DNA of 64,000 bases from Pseudoramibacter sp. (lineage in GTDB: Bacteria > Bacillota > Clostridia > Eubacteriales > Eubacteriaceae): assembly GCF_022484225.1 (NCBI RefSeq), contig NZ_JAKVLT010000001.1, forward strand, positions 806,001 to 870,000, in the 5' to 3' direction. How positions within the stretch are numbered: the first letter of the stretch is position 1; each line of letters begins with the position of its first letter. The notes below the pieces were generated by a model. That model was not told where the DNA came from. It worked only from the letters and a program-made list of their open reading frames with translations, and made no database searches. Positions 17,182 through 24,623 of this stretch are shown here, one piece after another. The position numbers were made by a program, and so were the translations under genes.

Positions 17182-17751
17182 TTAGTCAAACATTGAAAGC
17201 TGGTGCGCGTCGGTCTGTCCGTAGAGGGCGGCCGGCGTCTGCTTGAGCAGGGACTTCGCCGCACGGTCGTCACGGGTCCAAGTCAGAAGCTGGTCCGGCT
17301 CCAGCACGAGGGGCATGCGGCTGTGAACCGGGGCTACCGACGCATTCGCCGCCGTCGTGAGGATCACGAAGCAGGGCCGGCCCTGAAAGCGGTCGGCGAT
17401 GCCAGCAAGGTAGATCACCGGGGCGTCTTTCCGGGAGAAGCGGTGCTTTTCCTTCAGGGCGTTCCATTCGTAAAAGCCGGCGGCGGGGATCACGACCCGG
17501 TGCCGGGCCAGGCCATGCTTGAACAATTTCTTTTCGCCCGCCGTTTCAGCCCGGGCGTTGATGATGCGCTTTTTATCCGAGGCCGGAAAGCCCCACTCAA
17601 GCGCCGAAAGGCCAAGCTTCCCGTCAGACGCCGTGAGAATCGGCGCTGTGTCCGACGGGCGGACATCCCGGCTTTGAAAAGAAACCGGCTGATGGGTCAA
17701 GGCAGAGAGCACTTCTCCGATCACGGGACTGATGTAATAACGGCTGCACAT
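17182..17751 (-). CDS. SOS response-associated peptidase/abasic-site shield (YedK/HMCES family)
   Basis: The 189-residue protein keeps the family's key residues. Cys2 is exposed after Met removal (MCSRYYI), with Asn and Arg in NARAETA, the glutamate in GFYEW and the histidine in VHSRMPLVL. HMCES/YedK proteins form a thiazolidine crosslink to abasic sites in single-stranded DNA. The start at 17751 is chosen because AGAGGAG precedes it and Cys must be residue 2; an upstream in-frame start would bury this Cys. Confidence 0.93.
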   Translation of the reverse strand: MCSRYYISPVIGEVLSALTHQPVSFQSRDVRPSDTAPILTASDGKLGLSALEWGFPASDKKRIINARAETAGEKKLFKHGLARHRVVIPAAGFYEWNALKEKHRFSRKDAPVIYLAGIADRFQGRPCFVILTTAANASVAPVHSRMPLVLEPDQLLTWTRDDRAAKSLLKQTPAALYGQTDAHQLSMFD

Positions 17752-17882
17752 GGGATCTCCTCTTAATTTATAAGCCAACTGTGTCAAATCTGTTCAAATC
17801 GTTACAGTTAATTTATTAAGGACGACGATTTGGCCTGATTTGTCGTGGTTAATTTATGGATAATGATAACACAGGAAATTGT

Positions 17883-18452
17883 TTAAGGACAGAGGAGCAG
17901 TGCCAAAACAGCCCCCATGCTGATCCCTTCGGTGATCAGCGGCACCATGGCCGCGTAAAACGCCCGCATCGGCGCCATGCGGTAATAGAGGACGTAGAGC
18001 ACCAGACTCACCGCCGCGGCGGCCGCGATGATGAAAAAGCCGGCAGTGCAGCGGCCCGGGGTGATCACTGCCGCCCCTTCGAGGGCGTTCAGCAGGGACA
18101 CTTCCATCATGGCCCAGGCTGTGATGAGAAACAGCTCCGTCGTCACAGGCCGGTGAAAGCGCGCTGTGGTGATCCCCAAGAGTACAATATAGGCGATGAC
18201 GCCGCCGATGAGGACCTGAGCTGTTTTCAATCTTCTGGGATGAACAGCAGGCAGCGCGCCCGAGCCAGACAGCGAAAGGACCACCCCGGCGATGCCGAAG
18301 AACACCGTGAAGGCAAAGAGCAGGCCGTTGATCCCGCTGACCCGGCTCACCGCGACGCCGGGGTGGTAAGACAGCCGCCACCATAACAGATAAAACACAC
18401 AGCAGCCGATCATGAAAGATTGACCGGCGACAATTTTTTGAGTTGCAGACAT
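17883..18452 (-). CDS. Unidentified six-helix membrane protein
   Basis: The 189 residues contain about six hydrophobic segments with few charges, for example FMIGCCVFYLLWW, LLFAFTVFFGIAGVVL and FFIIAAAAAVSLVLYVLYY. AAGGAG precedes the start. No family is recognised. It stands alone between the YedK-type gene and the HIRAN gene. Confidence 0.6.
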   Translation of the reverse strand: MSATQKIVAGQSFMIGCCVFYLLWWRLSYHPGVAVSRVSGINGLLFAFTVFFGIAGVVLSLSGSGALPAVHPRRLKTAQVLIGGVIAYIVLLGITTARFHRPVTTELFLITAWAMMEVSLLNALEGAAVITPGRCTAGFFIIAAAAAVSLVLYVLYYRMAPMRAFYAAMVPLITEGISMGAVLALLLCP

Positions 18453-18595
18453 GAAATCACTCCTTTATTTTATATCAAATCGTGCCCTCCCAGCGCACCA
18501 AAATCATTCCAAATTATGATATATTATAATTAATACGCAAAACATCTGCCAATAGTTGCAGGAAAAATAACGATGATCGAAAGGGGGAATCATCC

Positions 18596-18919
18596 ATGAC
18601 AGATCCAATCTATTTTACGATTGCAGGAACAAATTACGCCTATCATTCGGATTTTATGAAGCCGGGCATGCAGGTCAAACTGGTCAAAGAACCGGACAAT
18701 CAAGCGGATCATGAAGCCATTCGCGTGGAAATGCAGGGCCTTGGAAAAGTCGGCTATGTGGCCAACAGCCCATGGACGGTTCTGGGCGAAAGCGTGAGCG
18801 CCGGGCGCCTGTACGACAAAATCGGGGAAACGGCAATGGGCGAAATTCTGTATGTGCTGGACAAAGGGGTGCTCTGCGTACTGAAGCAGACGTCCGATGC
18901 GGATGAGACGATTGTGTGA
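18596..18919 (+). CDS. Stand-alone HIRAN-domain protein
   Basis: The 107-residue protein is little more than a HIRAN domain. It reads FTIAGTNYAYHSDFMKPGMQVKL, then EPDNQADHEAIRVE with the typical NPxDxxAI-like core, and GKVGYVANSP. In eukaryotic HLTF this fold binds 3' DNA ends, and bacterial stand-alone copies are presumed to sense damaged or stalled DNA. AAAGGGGG precedes the start. It is monocistronic with its own terminator. Confidence 0.82.
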   Translation: MTDPIYFTIAGTNYAYHSDFMKPGMQVKLVKEPDNQADHEAIRVEMQGLGKVGYVANSPWTVLGESVSAGRLYDKIGETAMGEILYVLDKGVLCVLKQTSDADETIV

Positions 18920-18934
18920 TTTGGATTGAAATCT

Positions 18935-18971
18935 AACAACCCGGCGTTTGTAACGTCGGGTTGTTATTTTT
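18935..18971 (+). terminator. Terminator after the HIRAN gene
   Basis: AACAACCCGGCGTT pairs with AACGTCGGGTTGTT, followed by a T-rich tract; it can also serve the convergent DUF4125 gene. Confidence 0.85.
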
Positions 18972-18980
18972 ATGATGAAT

Positions 18981-19592
18981 TTATGCTTGGCGCTGTTTGC
19001 TCAGCGCCTGTTCAGCGTCATCCAGGGAACGATAGCCGTAGGCCTGCATCTCGTTGGTCAGGATGCGCTCGGTCAGGTTCAGGCCGTTGCGGTGCATCAG
19101 TTTGACAAAACGTTTGTATAAATTGACGGTGGTGAGGGAATAGGTGGCCAGCTCACCGAACAAATAGGTCTCAAAGGCTGCCTGTCTGCTTTTGCCCTGG
19201 GTGACAGGACGGCCGCAGCTGGTAACGACGGGGTAGCGGGCGGTGAGGGCTTCGAGTTCGTTTTTTTGATAAGCGCAGATCTCTTCAATGAGCTTACGTT
19301 TTTCATCGGAAATTTCCGGCAGCTGGTCTGCGATCATTGCGTATTCCGCCGGATAGGTCTGGGCCATCATGTACCCGTATTTTTCCGCAATAAGATTGCG
19401 GCCGTTAAGACGTGCTTCCTTCAGATCGCTCAAGTAGCTTTCGACGAGCACGTCCGGCCAGGCGGAAAGCTGGCATCGCCGCATGACGAAAAATTTCGGC
19501 CGGTTGCTTTGGCAGTTGGCGCGGCCACCAACATTCTGGGTTTTGGCAAACATTTCCCATTCATCATTGATAACACGTTCGATGGTTTCCAT
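18981..19592 (-). CDS. DUF4125-family protein
   Basis: The 203-residue soluble protein begins with METIERVINDEWEMFAKTQNVGGRANCQ, a stretch I recognise as DUF4125. It is the last gene of a three-gene operon after the TPR and DUF4037 genes, 25 bases downstream of the DUF4037 stop. Proteins of this type carry no assigned activity. Conserved Trp, Asn, Cys and Gln residues near the N terminus could form a binding site. Confidence 0.75.
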   Translation of the reverse strand: METIERVINDEWEMFAKTQNVGGRANCQSNRPKFFVMRRCQLSAWPDVLVESYLSDLKEARLNGRNLIAEKYGYMMAQTYPAEYAMIADQLPEISDEKRKLIEEICAYQKNELEALTARYPVVTSCGRPVTQGKSRQAAFETYLFGELATYSLTTVNLYKRFVKLMHRNGLNLTERILTNEMQAYGYRSLDDAEQALSKQRQA

Positions 19593-19617
19593 AATCTCTC
19601 TCCGTTTCTATGAATTT

Positions 19618-20535
19618 TTATATTAACGGACGCTTTTGGATTAAAGGGTCTCTCACATGATGCAAAACAGGTCCGCAGTGATCTAACAAAAAGGAACTGC
19701 TGCTATCCGACAGCTGTTCGAATTGAAGCTCAGCAACGGCGATCTGGCAGATGTCCTCGATGAGACCGATTTGTTCACGAGGGTTTGAAGCGGCAGCCAG
19801 CTTTTTGAAAAGGCCATAAGTGGAATGAAGAACCGGCAGGGATGCTGCGCCGCGGTACAGCCATTTGCTGTAGGGCGGATAGGTGCGGTTCAGCGCGTAA
19901 ATCAAAGTCAGCCCGGCCTTCATGAACTGGGATAAGATGAGCGCCGAGGTGACTGGGTCGCCTCGGTGGACCAACCGGGGAAAGTTGTACTGCCCGGCTT
20001 TGGCCATGCCGGCAGCACAGCAGGCGATTTCCCACAGCCACAGATCTTCGGGGTAATGGTTTTGCAAATACCGCTGCCGTTTGGTAAATGCCCCCGATGA
20101 ATCTTCGAACACCTCGCCGTTGACAGCCGTGGCGAGGAAGGACAGCGGGATGCGCATCCACTCGGTGTGGCTTTGGGGCGGATGAGAGAGGCCAGTGTAG
20201 CGGCGAAACCAAGCGGTGATGGCCTGAATCCCTGTGCGGTGACGGCCTTCTTTAGTTTCTGCGCGGGTGAATCCCGAAAAGGTTTTAGGCAGATCGTCAT
20301 AGACCTGCTGAACGGCCTGGCCATAGGTTTTAAAGTCGGCATCTCTCATCCAGATGCAGAAGCCGGGTCCCCAGTCGTGATCCCGGGAGAGATCGTCGTC
20401 AAAGCCAAAACAGTCGGAGCCTTCGCCGCAGAGGCCAAAGGCCATTTTCGGGTAAAGGGCTGGAAAAGCCTGCTTCAGTGCCGGGCGGCCGACCGCTTCA
20501 AAATAAGCTTTTGAAAGCGCAAGCCCCTGGGTCAT
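19618..20535 (-). CDS. DUF4037-family protein (nucleotidyltransferase-like)
   Basis: The 305-residue protein has the nucleotidyltransferase-superfamily-like start GEGSDCFGFDDDLSRDHDWG, in which a GS motif is followed by spaced acidic residues that could bind metal. The rest is alpha-helical and matches the DUF4037 layout. Its ATG overlaps the TPR gene's stop by 4 bases, implying translational coupling. The substrate is unknown; modification of a small molecule, RNA or protein by nucleotide transfer is possible but unproven. Confidence 0.75.
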   Translation of the reverse strand: MTQGLALSKAYFEAVGRPALKQAFPALYPKMAFGLCGEGSDCFGFDDDLSRDHDWGPGFCIWMRDADFKTYGQAVQQVYDDLPKTFSGFTRAETKEGRHRTGIQAITAWFRRYTGLSHPPQSHTEWMRIPLSFLATAVNGEVFEDSSGAFTKRQRYLQNHYPEDLWLWEIACCAAGMAKAGQYNFPRLVHRGDPVTSALILSQFMKAGLTLIYALNRTYPPYSKWLYRGAASLPVLHSTYGLFKKLAAASNPREQIGLIEDICQIAVAELQFEQLSDSSSSFLLDHCGPVLHHVRDPLIQKRPLI

Positions 20536-21500
20536 GATTCGGCCATCCTTTTGGAAAATTCGAGTTTTTCCTTGATGGTGCGGGTGCGTTCGTGATCGTC
20601 CCCAAATAGGTTTCGATAGACGCGGTAGGTTTCCTGAAGGGCAGTGAAGGCTTCAGGCCATTTTTTCAGCTGGTGACAGACCCAGTAGATATTGTGGTAG
20701 GCGGTGGCGTAGTCGAGATTCTGACCGAACCATTTTTCGCTGTACACCGCAGCCTGTTTGAAAACTGCGATGGCGCGCGCATTTTCGCCGGACTGGAACA
20801 AAAAGGCGCCAAGGCTGTTGAGCACCGCCGCATAGTGGACATTTTTGGCGTTTTTATTGTCGCTGTAAATTTTTAGGGCGCGGTCGAGGGATTTCATGGC
20901 CATCTCATCGTCACTGATTTGATGATACAGCGTGCACAAATTGCCGTAAGTGACCGCGAGCTGAGACGCATGATCCGGCATTTTGCGGATGAGGTTCAGA
21001 GCGATCTGCAGGTGATAAATGGCGAGCTTGGTCTGGCCGGTTTCCTGATAGACCAAAGATAAATTATTCTGGACACTGGCAAAAGCGTAGGACTCGTCGG
21101 CGTTCAGGTGGTGATAGATTTTAATGGCTTGGAGGAACATGTCAATGGCCTGTTGGTTTTCGCCGATGAGGCGCAGGGTGCCGGCCATGTTGTTGAGCAG
21201 GGTGGCGTAGGGCAGACAGTTCGGCCCCCAGAGCTCAAGAATAATTTCCCGGCCTTTCTGAAAGGCCCGGAGCGAATCGTCAAATCGCGAGATCGACCGG
21301 TAAAAAGAGCCCTTCTCGTTGTAGACGGTGGCGAGCATCTGTTTGTCGTCGGAGCTGCTGCTCTCCAGCAAGTGGGATTCAAGGCTGGATAAAAAGAGCT
21401 CAGTCTTTTCCGGATTGCCCAGGTATTCGTCCAGTCTTTTGTAAAAAGCCTGGATCGTGATTTTTTCGGTTTTTTGCAATAAAGGTTTAGATGTTGACAT
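20532..21500 (-). CDS. Tetratricopeptide-repeat protein
   Basis: The 322-residue protein consists of consecutive TPR units across about residues 35-310, with repeats such as YATLLNNMAGTLRLIGENQQ, FASVQNNLSLVYQETGQTKL and LAVTYGNLCTLYHQISDDEM. TPR arrays bind peptides or partner proteins. The start at 21500 follows GAGGACGCC; an earlier in-frame start is unsupported. It is the first gene of an operon with the DUF4037 and DUF4125 genes and probably acts as their sensor or scaffold. Confidence 0.82.
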   Translation of the reverse strand: MSTSKPLLQKTEKITIQAFYKRLDEYLGNPEKTELFLSSLESHLLESSSSDDKQMLATVYNEKGSFYRSISRFDDSLRAFQKGREIILELWGPNCLPYATLLNNMAGTLRLIGENQQAIDMFLQAIKIYHHLNADESYAFASVQNNLSLVYQETGQTKLAIYHLQIALNLIRKMPDHASQLAVTYGNLCTLYHQISDDEMAMKSLDRALKIYSDNKNAKNVHYAAVLNSLGAFLFQSGENARAIAVFKQAAVYSEKWFGQNLDYATAYHNIYWVCHQLKKWPEAFTALQETYRVYRNLFGDDHERTRTIKEKLEFSKRMAES

Positions 21501-21595
21501 GGCGTCCTCGATAAAACATAATCTAATAGATATTTTAATAGAAAACGATTTATCACATTTGGCATACCGTCGCATTTTTTGTGCTGAACGTCAAA

Positions 21596-22498
21596 TTATT
21601 CCGTCGGTTCCTGGTAAAAAGCGCCGTAGACCCGTTCGGTCTTGAAGGAGTTGATGAAGGCGTTGGGGTCTACTTCCCGGACGGCCTTGATCACGGCGGA
21701 GACGTTCGCCCGGGAGATGATCGAGTAGACGACAGAACGGTCTTGATTTAAATAAGAACCGGTGCCCTTTAAGATCGTAGCACCGTGATTGGAGATGCTG
21801 TAAATCGCCCGGCTGACGTCGTGAGGCGAATCGGTGACGATCAGCACTGTCTGCTGCTGGTAGTTGTGATACATCGCCTTGACCACCTGGGTGAAAGTGA
21901 ACTGATAAATGATCGAATAGAGGGCATCCCGCCATCCAAAAAGCAGGCCGGCAATGATCAGGATGACCACGTTAAAGGCGAGCATAATATTCCAGGCGTC
22001 AATGCCCTTTTTCACGGATAAGAAAATGGAGATGAAATCTGTGCCGCCGGCTGTGGCGTGGACCCACAAACACAGCACCGAAGCCACGCCGCCGAGGACC
22101 CCGCCGAAGACAGCGAGAAGCAGCGGGTCTTTGGTGATGGTGATCTGAGGAAGCCAGTCGGTGATCAGCGAAGCGAGGACGATGGTGTAGCACGAATAGG
22201 CGGTGAATTTTTTGCCGAGGTATTTAAAGCCGATATAAATCGGGATGAGGTTGAGCAAAATGTTGATCGGCGCGTAGGGAATGGCGGTGTGAAAAAATTT
22301 CGCGGCGATTCGCTGGATGAGCAGAGTGACGCCGCCGACGCCGCCGGGATACATGTGGCCGGGATTTAAGAAAAACTGGATGTAAATACCGGTCACCACT
22401 GCGGAAGCCGTCAGGAATAGAATGCGGACTGCAGGATTTCGCGAATTCATGCGGCCTTCAGACACGACATAATCGCCGTTGACTTTTTTGATTTGCAT
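21596..22498 (-). CDS. YitT-family membrane protein (DUF161 + DUF2179)
   Basis: The 300-residue protein has five to six membrane segments (about residues 25-210, including the YitT-like NPGHMYPGGVGGVTLLIQRI and WVHATAGGTDFISIFLS). A soluble C-terminal DUF2179 domain follows (about 220-300; QTVLIVTDSPHDVSRAIYS to VDPNAFINSFKTERVYGAFY). The family is common in Firmicutes and its function is unsettled. GGGAGG precedes the start. Confidence 0.88.
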   Translation of the reverse strand: MQIKKVNGDYVVSEGRMNSRNPAVRILFLTASAVVTGIYIQFFLNPGHMYPGGVGGVTLLIQRIAAKFFHTAIPYAPINILLNLIPIYIGFKYLGKKFTAYSCYTIVLASLITDWLPQITITKDPLLLAVFGGVLGGVASVLCLWVHATAGGTDFISIFLSVKKGIDAWNIMLAFNVVILIIAGLLFGWRDALYSIIYQFTFTQVVKAMYHNYQQQTVLIVTDSPHDVSRAIYSISNHGATILKGTGSYLNQDRSVVYSIISRANVSAVIKAVREVDPNAFINSFKTERVYGAFYQEPTE

Positions 22499-22513
22499 AT
22501 TTGCCTCCCGTAA

Positions 22514-22550
22514 GATAAAAATTTAGGAAGCCAGGATCTGACTTCCTAAA
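22514..22550 (-). terminator. Terminator of the activase-AraC operon
   Basis: TTTAGGAAG (22522-22530) pairs perfectly with CTTCCTAAA (22542-22550), with TTTTTAT following on the - strand. Confidence 0.85.
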
Positions 22551-22585
22551 CAGCATAATAGACGAGATTTAATTTTTAATCAAAT

Positions 22586-23308
22586 TTACTGAGCGACAGC
22601 GGTCTTTGTTTCAGCTATGATGTATTGACGGTATTCTTTCGGCGTCATGCCGGTCACATTGCGAAAGGCCCGGGTAAAGGTGGAATTGCAGCTGTAGCCG
22701 ACCATGACGGCGATGTGGGTGACGCTGAACGTCGTGTTGATGAGCAGTTCCTTGGCTTTTTCAATGCGGGTGTGACGCAGGTAGATGCCTGGGGAAACCC
22801 CGGTCTGCTGTTTGAACCAGTCGTTGTAGTAAGTCACGTTGTAGCGTTCGATTTCGGCGAGCTGGCCGACCGTAATCGGCAGGTCATAGTGTTTGGAGAT
22901 GTAGCGGATGGATGGTGGCGTGTGATCTTCGAGCAGTTTGCTGTAAAGATAATTGTAGAGGTAGTGGATCGATTGGCTGCTGGGATTCTGTTTAAGTTCC
23001 GCCTGAATCATTTCCACGAGCTGCAGAATCTGGCCCCGCATCGACACCACAATCGGTTCGTTGAGGAGCACTTTGTCCTTTTCGTCCAAAGCCTCGGTCA
23101 AATTGAGCACCAGAATGCGGCCGCTGAAGTCGCATTCGTGGGGCATGCCCTTGGGAATCAGACAGAGTTCCTGAGGCATGACTTTGTAGATCTGGTCATT
23201 GATGTTAATGGTCATCGGCTGTTCCATCGGAACCATGATCTGAATGTAAGTGTGGCTGTGTTCGCCGCGGCATTCGTAAAACATCTGAATATTAATCGCT
23301 TTGTTCAT
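22586..23308 (-). CDS. AraC-family regulator co-transcribed with the glycyl-radical activase
   Basis: The 240-residue protein has an N-terminal cupin-like sensing region (about 1-110; HTYIQIMVPMEQPMTININ) and two HTH motifs at the C terminus (about 140-230; TVGQLAEIERYNVTYYNDWF, and FSVTHIAVMVGYSCNSTFTRAF before the family end TGMTPKEYRQY). It lies 31 bases downstream of the activase gene on the same strand, with a terminator after it. It is therefore probably made from the same sigma-54 transcript and may sense the pathway's substrate or product. The start at 23308 follows GAGGGG. Confidence 0.85.
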   Translation of the reverse strand: MNKAINIQMFYECRGEHSHTYIQIMVPMEQPMTININDQIYKVMPQELCLIPKGMPHECDFSGRILVLNLTEALDEKDKVLLNEPIVVSMRGQILQLVEMIQAELKQNPSSQSIHYLYNYLYSKLLEDHTPPSIRYISKHYDLPITVGQLAEIERYNVTYYNDWFKQQTGVSPGIYLRHTRIEKAKELLINTTFSVTHIAVMVGYSCNSTFTRAFRNVTGMTPKEYRQYIIAETKTAVAQ

Positions 23309-23339
23309 TTTTCCCCTCACTTTTCAAATTCTGTATATT

Positions 23340-24146
23340 TTACCAACCTACGTTAAAGATATGGGTTCTCACCACATCACAATAGTGTTCCATTTGTTCA
23401 GTATCCGGCGTTTCGACGTCCTTCAGCAGATAGGGCTTGCCCAGCTTCCGGTAGGTGTCTGTGCCGAGCTTGTGATAGGGCAGCAGCTGAAGCCCGTGCA
23501 GTTTTTTTAGATGGCTCGCGAATTCGCCGATTTTGTGCAGTTCTTCATTGCTGTCGTTGAGGCCCGGGATCACCGGGGTGCGGACGATAAGCCTGAAGTC
23601 AGGACCGAGGTCCATGTCGTTGGTGCGCAGCAGATTTTCTCTGATGACGGTGTTGTCGACGCCGCAGTATTTTTGATGCAGCTTTGGCGAAATGAATTTG
23701 ACGTCCACGTACGCAAGATTGACGTGGGGCAGGATGTTGTCGATGATTTCCGGTTTCGCAAAAAAGGAGGTTTCAATCGCGGTGTGAATGCCTTCGTGCT
23801 GGGCCTCCTTGAGCAGACAGCGGGCAAATTCAGGCTGGGCCGTCATTTCGCCGCCGGACAGGGTCATGCCGCCGCCGGAATGAAAATAAAAGGCCGAATC
23901 CTGGCGCACTTCTTTGAGCACCTGTTCGACGGTCATCACGGAACCGTAAGTCTGACCTTCAAGATTCTTCTCGATTTTGAAATCCTGGCTTTCCGGTGTG
24001 GAGCACCAGGCACAGCGCAGCGGACATCCTTTCAGAAAAACAACGGTCCGGAATCCGGGACCGTCGTAGACGGAGTTGCGTTCCATGCGCAGGACCACAC
24101 CTTTCTTCTCTTTTCCTTCATATTGGTAATTGTAGTAATAACTCAT
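23340..24146 (-). CDS. Glycyl radical enzyme activating enzyme (radical SAM)
   Basis: The 268-residue protein binds SAM and a [4Fe-4S] cluster through CPLRCAWC, where the CxxxCxxC motif sits in a typical activase context (VYDGPGFRTVVFLKGCPLRC). It also has the activase signature HSGGGMTLSGGEMTAQPEF. It generates the glycyl radical on a partner enzyme. It lacks the 8-Cys ferredoxin insertion found in many dehydratase- and lyase-type activases, so it is a short, PflA-like form. The only glycyl radical enzyme in the window is at 44840-47218; both genes carry exact sigma-54 promoters and the same upstream palindrome, which argues strongly for pairing despite 21 kb of separation. Confidence 0.92.
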   Translation of the reverse strand: MSYYYNYQYEGKEKKGVVLRMERNSVYDGPGFRTVVFLKGCPLRCAWCSTPESQDFKIEKNLEGQTYGSVMTVEQVLKEVRQDSAFYFHSGGGMTLSGGEMTAQPEFARCLLKEAQHEGIHTAIETSFFAKPEIIDNILPHVNLAYVDVKFISPKLHQKYCGVDNTVIRENLLRTNDMDLGPDFRLIVRTPVIPGLNDSNEELHKIGEFASHLKKLHGLQLLPYHKLGTDTYRKLGKPYLLKDVETPDTEQMEHYCDVVRTHIFNVGW

Positions 24147-24175
24147 TTGAATGCTTCCCCCACAATCCTATAATC

Positions 24176-24191
24176 GCAAATTTTGTGCCAA
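24176..24191 (-). promoter_or_regulatory. Sigma-54 (-24/-12) promoter of the activase-AraC operon
   Basis: Read on the - strand: TGGCAC (24190-24185), AAAAT, TTGC (24179-24176). GG and GC have exactly the required spacing. Transcription would start near 24164, 18 bases before the ATG at 24146, and AGGGGG-like GGGGGA serves as ribosome binding site. Confidence 0.85.
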
Positions 24192-24328
24192 TTCTTAGAA
24201 AAAGATTACATTTATTGGCGGTTGGCTGAAAATCAGAAATTTGGTGAATAACAAAAGCAAAAAACAGGGGGAATATTTAAAAAAACTTTAATTCTGCCGA
24301 GAAACAGCAAATAATCGTTGTCAGAAGA

Positions 24329-24344
24329 TGCAAAATAATTTGCG
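24329..24344 (-). promoter_or_regulatory. Candidate upstream activator site, GCAAA-N4-TTTGC
   Basis: TGCAAAATAATTTGCG lies about 140 bp upstream of the sigma-54 promoter, the usual distance for an enhancer-binding-protein site. The identical 16 bases occur at 49377-49392 and a related palindrome at 47503-47516. Further TTGC/GCAA half-sites follow at 24349-24363. Confidence 0.65.
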
Positions 24345-24383
24345 TTTCTTGCTAAAAACGCAAAAAAATTTTCGAAAAAGTGC

Positions 24384-24413
24384 AAAAAAAAGTCCGAAGC
24401 TGGACTTCGGACT
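24384..24413 (-). terminator. Terminator of the nfnAB operon
   Basis: AGTCCGAAG (24391-24399) pairs with CTTCGGACT (24405-24413); the A run at 24384-24391 gives the T tract on the - strand. Confidence 0.88.
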
Positions 24414-24441
24414 TTATGAAGTTGATGAGATGGTCAAAAAA

Positions 24442-24612
24442 TCACCCACAGACCCGGCACGCTTTGGACATGATGATCTGTTCAATCGCCGCGTCGTATT
24501 CTTCTTTTGAAAATTTTTCGAGGATGTCGGATTTGCCAGCACCGGAGACGATCATTTGAATGAGCGCGTCCGGGACTTGAATAGTATCGGCAGCGGTTTT
24601 CTTTTCTGTCAT
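24442..24612 (-). CDS. 56-residue protein with C-terminal CxxC tail, last gene of the nfn operon
   Basis: The protein is a short acidic helical sequence ending in KACRVCG. It starts at ATG 24612 behind GAAAGGTG, 11 bases after the nfnB stop, and is followed by a terminator, so it is part of the nfnAB transcript. A C-terminal CxxC could bind metal or act as a thiol tail near the electron-transfer enzyme. I do not recognise a family. Consistent placement and a proper ribosome binding site make it more likely than not to be real. Confidence 0.65.
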   Translation of the reverse strand: MTEKKTAADTIQVPDALIQMIVSGAGKSDILEKFSKEEYDAAIEQIIMSKACRVCG

Positions 24613-24623
24613 CAGCGCACCTT

